Assembly (NCBI GenBank): GCA_963783045.1
Contig: CAWAMD010000005.1
Coordinates: 1,116,001-1,180,000 of the forward strand
Direction of reading: 5' to 3'
Length of the DNA stretch: 64,000 bases
From: CAWAMD01 sp963783045
GTDB taxonomy: Bacteria > Actinomycetota > Nitriliruptoria > Nitriliruptorales > Nitriliruptoraceae
The translations under genes were made by a program, and so were the position numbers. Below, piece by piece: positions 59,172 through 64,000 of the stretch; position 1 is the first letter of the stretch; every line of letters begins with the position of its first letter. The notes under the pieces were generated by a model. It worked only from the letters and a program-made list of their open reading frames with translations. It was not told where the DNA came from and did not search any database.

Positions 59172-60872
59172 ATGCCCGAGCGCGACTACGACGTCCTCGT
59201 GATCGGCAGCGGGTTCGGGGGCAGCGTCACCGCGCTGCGCCTGAGCGAGAAGGGCTACCGCGTCGGCGTGGTCGAGGCCGGTCGACGCTACGGCCCGGAC
59301 GAGCTGCCGACCACGAACTGGGACTCGCGGCGCTTCCTGTTCTTCCCGAAGCTCGGGATGCACGGGATCATGCGCATGACGCTGCTCAAGGACGTGTTCG
59401 TCCTGTCGGGCGCCGGCGTCGGGGGCGGGTCGCTCGTGTACGCATGCACCCTCTACGAACCCCTCGACGACTACTACCGCGACCGGCAGTGGGCCCACAT
59501 CACCGACTGGCGCTCCGAGCTCGCCTCCCACTACGCCCAGGCGAAGCGGATGCTCGGCGTGACCCCGGTCCCGTTCGACACGGCGGCCGACGAGGTCCTG
59601 CGCGAGGTGGGCCGGCGGCTCGGGGTCGAGGAGACGTTCCACCCGACCGACGTGGGCGTCTACTTCGGCGAGTCCGGTGAGCGGGTCCCCGACCCGTTCT
59701 TCGGCGGCGTCGGTCCGGACCGGGTGGGCTGCGTGCGCTGCGGCGGCTGCATGGTCGGCTGCCGCTACGAGGCGAAGAACACCCTCGACCACAACTACCT
59801 CTACCTCGCCGAGCAGCTCGGCGCCGAGGTCCTCGCGGAGCGGCAGGTCACCGACCTGCGTGCCCTGGAGGGCGGCGGCTGGGGTGTGATGACCGAGCGG
59901 CCCGGCGCCTGGACGTACCGCGGGAAGCGGAAGCGCGTCATCACCGCCGACCAGGTGGTCTTCTCGGCGGGGACGCTCGGGACGCAGAAGCTGCTGTTCA
60001 CGCTCAAGGAGGAGGGCCGCCTGCCGGAGGTCTCCGACACGCTCGGGTCGCTCACCCGCACGAACTCCGAGGCGATCGTGGGAGCCACCGCCCGCGACGA
60101 TCGGGTCGACTACTCCGACGGGGTCGCCATCACGTCGTCGATCCACCCCGACGCCCAGACCCACATCGAGCCGGTGCGCTACCCGAAGGGGTCCGGTGCC
60201 ATCAACCTGATCAGCACGCTGATGGCCGACGGTGGAGAGGACATGCCACGCTGGCTGCGCTACCTCGGCGAGGTCGTCGACAAGCCGGGCAGCTTCCTGC
60301 GCTCCCTGTCCCCCTACCACTGGGCGCAGCGCACGGTCATCCTGCTGGTCATGCAGAGCCTCGACAACAGCCTGCAGACCTTCCGTCGGGCGACGCCCTT
60401 CGGCGCCTGGCTGTCGACCCGTGAGGGCCACGGCGAGCCGAACCCGACCTGGATCCCCGTCGGCAACGAGGCCGCCCGGCAGGCCGCCGACGTGATGGAC
60501 GGCTTCGCGCTCGGGTCGATCTTCGAGGCGACGATGAACGTGCCGACGACGGCCCACATCATCGGCGGGTGCCCGATCGGCGACTCACCGGAAGCCGGCG
60601 TGATCGACCCTTACCACCGGCTCTACGGCTACGAAGGGCTGCACGTCGCGGACGGGTCGGCGATCACGGCGAACCTCGGCGTGAACCCGTCGCTGTCGAT
60701 CACGGCCATGGCCGAGCGCGCCATGTCGCTGTGGCCGAACAAGGGCGAGGCCGACCCGCGGCCGCCGATGGACGCGCCGTACGAGCGGGTCGCGCCGGTC
60801 GCGCCGCGCCGCCCGGCCGTGCCGGCCGACGCACCGGCCGCGCTGCGCCTGCCGGTCGTCGAGGCGTCCTGA
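59172..60872 (+). CDS. GMC-family FAD oxidoreductase, cholesterol-oxidase-like
   Basis: A 566-residue GMC flavoprotein. The FAD motif VLVIGSGFGGSVTALRLSEK starts the protein; LSGAGVGGGSLVYACTLYEP, CVRCGGCMVGCRYEAKNTLD, HIIGGCPIGDSPEAGVIDPY (with the GMC His region), and LHVADGSAITANLGVNPSLS follow. The C-terminal ~35 residues are Ala/Pro-rich. Mycobacterial ChoD-type proteins share this order, including the Cys-rich segment. It probably oxidises an alcohol of a lipid or sterol-like compound; the true substrate is unknown. ATG at 59172. Confidence 0.87.
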   Translation: MPERDYDVLVIGSGFGGSVTALRLSEKGYRVGVVEAGRRYGPDELPTTNWDSRRFLFFPKLGMHGIMRMTLLKDVFVLSGAGVGGGSLVYACTLYEPLDDYYRDRQWAHITDWRSELASHYAQAKRMLGVTPVPFDTAADEVLREVGRRLGVEETFHPTDVGVYFGESGERVPDPFFGGVGPDRVGCVRCGGCMVGCRYEAKNTLDHNYLYLAEQLGAEVLAERQVTDLRALEGGGWGVMTERPGAWTYRGKRKRVITADQVVFSAGTLGTQKLLFTLKEEGRLPEVSDTLGSLTRTNSEAIVGATARDDRVDYSDGVAITSSIHPDAQTHIEPVRYPKGSGAINLISTLMADGGEDMPRWLRYLGEVVDKPGSFLRSLSPYHWAQRTVILLVMQSLDNSLQTFRRATPFGAWLSTREGHGEPNPTWIPVGNEAARQAADVMDGFALGSIFEATMNVPTTAHIIGGCPIGDSPEAGVIDPYHRLYGYEGLHVADGSAITANLGVNPSLSITAMAERAMSLWPNKGEADPRPPMDAPYERVAPVAPRRPAVPADAPAALRLPVVEAS

Positions 60873-60878
60873 AGAAGC

Positions 60879-60918
60879 GTGAACGATCTGCCCGGGTATT
60901 CCCGGGTAGATCGTTCAC
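60879..60918. promoter_or_regulatory. Long inverted repeat between GMC oxidoreductase and crotonase
   Basis: GTGAACGATCT-G-CCCGGG and its complement form an 18-bp stem with one mismatch around a 4-nt loop (TATT). It begins 7 bp after the GMC stop and lies 22 bp before the crotonase start. With no U-tract it may be a regulator-binding palindrome or an mRNA stem. Confidence 0.65.
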
Positions 60919-60940
60919 AAGACGAGGAGAGGGAGAACTC

Positions 60941-61735
60941 GTGGCACTGGTGGAGGTCACCGACCGCGGCAGCGGCGTGGCGCTGGTGACGCTCAACGAC
61001 CCGGACCGTCGCAACGCGATGACCGTGGACATGGGCGCGGCGCTCGAGGAGGCGTTCCTGCGCCTGGCCGACGACGCCGACCTGCGCGCCGTCGTGATCA
61101 CCGGCGCCCCGCCGGCGTTCTCCGCGGGCGGCGACCTGGCGATGCTCGAGGAGCACGCCCGGCGCGCCCGCGAGGAGCGGTTCGACGCGACCGACGAGAT
61201 GCGCGCCTTCTACCAGCGCTTCCTCGCGATCCGGTCGCTGCCGGTCCCCGTCGTGGCCGCCGTGAACGGACACGCGATCGGGGCGGGACTCTGCGTGGCG
61301 CTGGCCTGCGACCTCGCCGTCATGGCGTCCGACGCGAAGGTCGGCCTCAACTTCGCCCGGCTCGCCCTGCACCCCGGCATGGGCGGCTCCTGGCTGCTGC
61401 CGCGACGTGTCGGCATGCAGCGCTCCGCCGAGCTGCTCTACACCGGCCGGCTCGTGTCCGGCGCCGACGCCACCGGGTACGGCATGGCGCTCGAGGCGCT
61501 GCCGGCCGAGGACGTGCTGCCCCGTGCGCTCGCGCTCGCGGGTGACATCGCGGCGTCGTCGCCGCTGGTCGTCCGCCAGCTGAAGGTCAGCCTCGCGAGC
61601 AGCCAGACGAACACGCTGGGCACCCAGCTCGATCTCGAGGCGGCCAACCAGGCGGTCAACTACGCGACGAACGACCTGGTCGAGGGGCTGGCCGCGGGGC
61701 GCGAGCGCCGCACCCCGCGCTTCACCGGCGAGTAG
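60941..61735 (+). CDS. Enoyl-CoA hydratase/isomerase family protein
   Basis: A 264-residue crotonase: LVTLNDPDRRNAMTVDMGAA, FSAGGDLAMLEEHARRAREE, AAVNGHAIGAGLCVALACDL, VGLNFARLALHPGMGGSWLL. The usual FGxPE motif reads VGLNFARLALHPGMGG with no Glu at the first acidic site, so classical hydratase activity is doubtful. GTG at 60941 with GAGGAGAGGGAG upstream. It may be co-transcribed with the GMC oxidoreductase across the hairpin. Confidence 0.84.
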   Translation: MALVEVTDRGSGVALVTLNDPDRRNAMTVDMGAALEEAFLRLADDADLRAVVITGAPPAFSAGGDLAMLEEHARRAREERFDATDEMRAFYQRFLAIRSLPVPVVAAVNGHAIGAGLCVALACDLAVMASDAKVGLNFARLALHPGMGGSWLLPRRVGMQRSAELLYTGRLVSGADATGYGMALEALPAEDVLPRALALAGDIAASSPLVVRQLKVSLASSQTNTLGTQLDLEAANQAVNYATNDLVEGLAAGRERRTPRFTGE

Positions 61736-61933
61736 GCGCGGCGGTCGTCGCCGCCTCCCCGATCGGCGGGAGTGGTTCGGGTACGGTCCGCGCGCTCATC
61801 GAACCGGCCGGCACCGCGGGCGCGCTCGGCGCACGCGCGGTCAATGTCCGTCCGGGCAGGCCCGACACACGACGAGGGACCTGAGCCTTTCGCCGCTGAC
61901 GGATGCGGCGCCCACGCTGACGAAGGGGACGTC

Positions 61934-63898
61934 GTGCGACCCTCCCGCCGCGCGCTGCTGCTGCTGTCCATCGCTCTCGTGCTGACCGTCGTGCCGGCCA
62001 CAGGCTGGGCGGCGAGCGCCGTGCCGCCCGTCGAGACGGCCACGATCGACGGCGTCGCCACGACCTCGACGGCCACGACCGACGGACGCGTCGTCTCGCT
62101 GTCCGAGCCGCGGCCGGCGCCCCTCGACTTCTCGATGGTCGGCTTCGAGGTGCCGACGGGCGTGACGGTCGAGTTCCGCACCGCGAAGGACGGCGCCTGG
62201 GGCCCGTGGACCGCGGCCGAGGTGCAGCCGGAGGACGAGGCTCCCGACGCCGCGGAGGGGGCCGCCGCGACCGACGGCGCGTTCACGACGCCCGTCTGGG
62301 TCGACGACGCCGACGAGATCCAGCTCCGCATCACCGGCGGACGCCCGGAGGACGTGACGGTCCACGTCATCGACTCGGCCGGCCGCTCGCAGCCCTGGTA
62401 CGGCTGGGTGCTCGGTGCGTTCGCCGGCTGGCACCTCGTCACCCCGACGGCGCAGGCCGCGGACCGGCCCGCGATCGTCTCGCGTTCGGCGTGGGGCGCC
62501 GACGAGTCGATCCGCCGCGCCGACCCCGAGTACGCCACCCCCCGACTGGGCTTCGTCCACCACACCGCCGGCTCGAACAGCTACTCCCGCGAGGAGGCAC
62601 CCGCGGTTGTGCGCGGCATCTACGCCTACCACGTGCAGGCGCGGGGCTGGAACGACATCGGCTACAACTTCCTCGTCGACCGCTACGGCACCATCTACGA
62701 GGGCCGGTACGGCGGCATGGACAAGGGTGTCGTGGGCGCGCACGTCCGGGGCTACAACTACGGATCGTTCGGCGTGTCGGTCATGGGCAACTTCGACACG
62801 GCGCCGGTGCCGCAGGCGTCGCTCGACGCGCTGGCCCGCCTGATCGCCTGGAAGTACCAGGTGCACGGGATCGACGGCCGCCACCCCGACCGGCGGATCG
62901 AGCTGTCAGGACGCTCGCTGCTGCCGCTGAACGGGCACCGCGACGCCGGCACGACCTCCTGCCCCGGCGCGAACCTCTACGCGGCGCTTCCGGGACTGCG
63001 GCAGCAGGTCGCCGCCCTCTCCCCCGCGCTGCCCGTCGACGGCGGCACCGCGCCGCTGCCGGCGCCGCTCCCGTCGCCGGACCCCACACCGACCGTGACG
63101 TCCTCGCCGACGCCGGCGCCCTCCCCCTCGCCGTCGCCCACCCAGCAGCTGCCGCCGCCACCACCGGCCGTCGGCACGTCGATGCGCTACTACGACTTCG
63201 CGCCGACGAGCATGAGCGCCTACACGCCGATCGCCGGCGACTGGGACGGCGACGGGATGAGCACGCCCGGCTGGTTCCGCGACGGCCAGTGGTGGCTCGC
63301 GCAGGGCAACGAGGCAAACGCCCGGATCTGGTCCTTCTCCTACGGGCGCGCGGGCGATCGTCCGGTCGTCGGTGACTGGAACGGCGACGGGCACGACACG
63401 GTCGGGATCGTCCGCGGCAACGCGTGGTATCTGCGCGACACGAACGGCTCCGGGGCGACGGACCACCGGCTCAGCTTCGGCCGGGCCACGGACACGCCGC
63501 TCGCCGGGGACTGGAACGGCGACGGCCAGGACGGCCCTGCCGTCAAGCGCGGCAACGTCTACTACTTCGACGACGCCCTCGACGGCGGCGCCGGCACCGG
63601 ACATCTCGCCTACGGCCGGGCGAGCGACACGCCGGTCGTCGGCGACTGGAACGGCGATGGGCACGACACCTTCGGGGTCGTGCGCGACATCACCTGGTAC
63701 CTCGACAACGCCCTGGACGGCGGGACCGGCGACGTGCGCCTGGCCTTCGGTCGGCCGAGCGACACGCCGGTCGTCGCCGACTGGAACGGCGATCACCGCA
63801 CCAGCCCGGCCATCGTCCGCGGCAACGAGTGGTTCCTCGACGACGACGCCGACGGTGGCGGCGCGACGAGCCACTTCCGCCTCGGCCGTACCTGGTGA
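61934..63898 (+). CDS. Secreted PGRP-type N-acetylmuramoyl-L-alanine amidase with FG-GAP-like repeats
   Basis: A 654-residue exported cell-wall hydrolase. A signal peptide (RRALLLLSIALVLTVVPATG, cleavage near WAASA) leads to a beta-rich ~150-residue region and an Amidase_2/PGRP domain: VSRSAWGADESIRRADPEYA, LGFVHHTAGSNSYSREEAPA (Zn His), GRYGGMDKGVVGAHVRGYNY, LPLNGHRDAGTTSCPGANLY (Zn His and Cys). A Pro/Ser/Thr linker (about residues 365-410) joins it to five ~45-residue repeats with the loop DWNGDGHDT or similar, likely Ca2+-binding propeller blades. The GTG start follows AAGGGGA. It probably remodels peptidoglycan at the surface. Confidence 0.88.
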   Translation: MRPSRRALLLLSIALVLTVVPATGWAASAVPPVETATIDGVATTSTATTDGRVVSLSEPRPAPLDFSMVGFEVPTGVTVEFRTAKDGAWGPWTAAEVQPEDEAPDAAEGAAATDGAFTTPVWVDDADEIQLRITGGRPEDVTVHVIDSAGRSQPWYGWVLGAFAGWHLVTPTAQAADRPAIVSRSAWGADESIRRADPEYATPRLGFVHHTAGSNSYSREEAPAVVRGIYAYHVQARGWNDIGYNFLVDRYGTIYEGRYGGMDKGVVGAHVRGYNYGSFGVSVMGNFDTAPVPQASLDALARLIAWKYQVHGIDGRHPDRRIELSGRSLLPLNGHRDAGTTSCPGANLYAALPGLRQQVAALSPALPVDGGTAPLPAPLPSPDPTPTVTSSPTPAPSPSPSPTQQLPPPPPAVGTSMRYYDFAPTSMSAYTPIAGDWDGDGMSTPGWFRDGQWWLAQGNEANARIWSFSYGRAGDRPVVGDWNGDGHDTVGIVRGNAWYLRDTNGSGATDHRLSFGRATDTPLAGDWNGDGQDGPAVKRGNVYYFDDALDGGAGTGHLAYGRASDTPVVGDWNGDGHDTFGVVRDITWYLDNALDGGTGDVRLAFGRPSDTPVVADWNGDHRTSPAIVRGNEWFLDDDADGGGATSHFRLGRTW

Positions 63899-63915
63899 AC
63901 CAGGGAACCAACGCC

Positions 63916-63942
63916 GCCGGCGCGGCCATCGGCCGCGCCGGC
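63916..63942. terminator. Hairpin terminator after amidase
   Basis: GCCGGCGCGGCC and GGCCGCGCCGGC form a perfect 12-bp stem with a 3-nt loop, 18 bp after the amidase stop; it may also serve the convergent gene entering from the right edge. Confidence 0.7.
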
Positions 63943-63952
63943 GACGTCTCGG

Positions 63953-64000
63953 TCAGAGAGCGCCGGCGAGCAGCTGGCGGGCGATGACCCGCAGCGCGAG
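63953..64000 (-). CDS. C-terminal end of a gene entering from the right edge
   Basis: The minus strand reads ...LALRVIARQLLAGAL then TGA at 63955-63953. Only 15 residues are inside the window, so the product cannot be named; position and hairpin support a convergent gene. Confidence 0.3.
   Translation of the reverse strand, partial: LALRVIARQLLAGAL

Noticed and set aside
1..64000. tRNA, rRNA, riboswitch or CRISPR loci
   Set aside because: No cloverleaf, rRNA-like or direct-repeat/spacer pattern, and no conserved riboswitch core, was recognised by eye on either strand. A covariance-model scan was not possible here.

Overview
The window is GC-rich actinobacterial DNA. Coenzyme F420-type enzymes (luciferase-like monooxygenases at 24.2 and 44.8 kb, an FrhB-like protein at 54.2 kb), PGRP-type amidases with proline-rich linkers, MerR regulators and IS630/IS1182 elements all fit Actinomycetota. 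A deep lineage such as Nitriliruptoria/Euzebyales or Acidimicrobiia is a guess; nothing here fixes the genus. No rRNA, tRNA or CRISPR array was seen.

Almost all of 1-57.4 kb is an accessory catabolic island for CoA-thioester chemistry. 0.5-9.9 kb (minus strand): HpaB-like flavoprotein, MaoC hydratase, VOC protein, alpha/beta hydrolase, three crotonase-fold proteins (one fused to a SnoaL-like domain), two SDRs and an acyl-CoA ligase. 10.0-16.2 kb (plus): crotonase, SDR, an atypical two-subunit B12 acyl-CoA mutase and an IpdA/IpdB-like pair; its G-protein chaperone (MeaB) is at 44 kb. 17.0-23.4 kb: one acyl-CoA ligase split by a nested IS630/IS1182/IS630 structure. 25.6-34.2 kb: an intact operon whose order (hydantoinase-A-like, small zinc subunit, hydantoinase-A-like, hydantoinase-B-like, then an SCP2-like protein and a PaaK-like ligase) matches acetophenone-carboxylase-type ketone carboxylases; the divergent gene at 34.56 kb is a deletion scar of a second such operon. 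35.5-40.5 kb: branched-chain-type ABC importer (lipoprotein, fused LivHM, LivG, LivF). 41-54 kb: two near-identical MerR regulators, acyl-CoA dehydrogenases, crotonases, 3-hydroxyacyl-CoA dehydrogenase, thiolase and thioesterase, which together make a full beta-oxidation set. 54.2-57.4 kb: an FrhB-like Fe-S flavoprotein, a 7Fe-type ferredoxin and a KstD-like FAD dehydrogenase.

Fourteen short intergenic sites sharing an imperfect dyad (TnACG-N5-CGTnA) lie in front of these catabolic transcription units, including both merR genes. I read them as the operators of one regulon controlled by the MerR pair. The motif stops at 57.4 kb. To the right lies ordinary chromosome: a hydroxyacid dehydrogenase, a small leader-ORF/terminator locus, a GMC oxidoreductase, a crotonase and a secreted amidase with FG-GAP-like repeats.

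Many genes left of 57.4 kb carry single-base frameshifts with clear homology continuing in another frame. The sequence alone does not tell assembly indels from real decay. The carboxylase operon and the 41-54 kb beta-oxidation genes are mostly intact.
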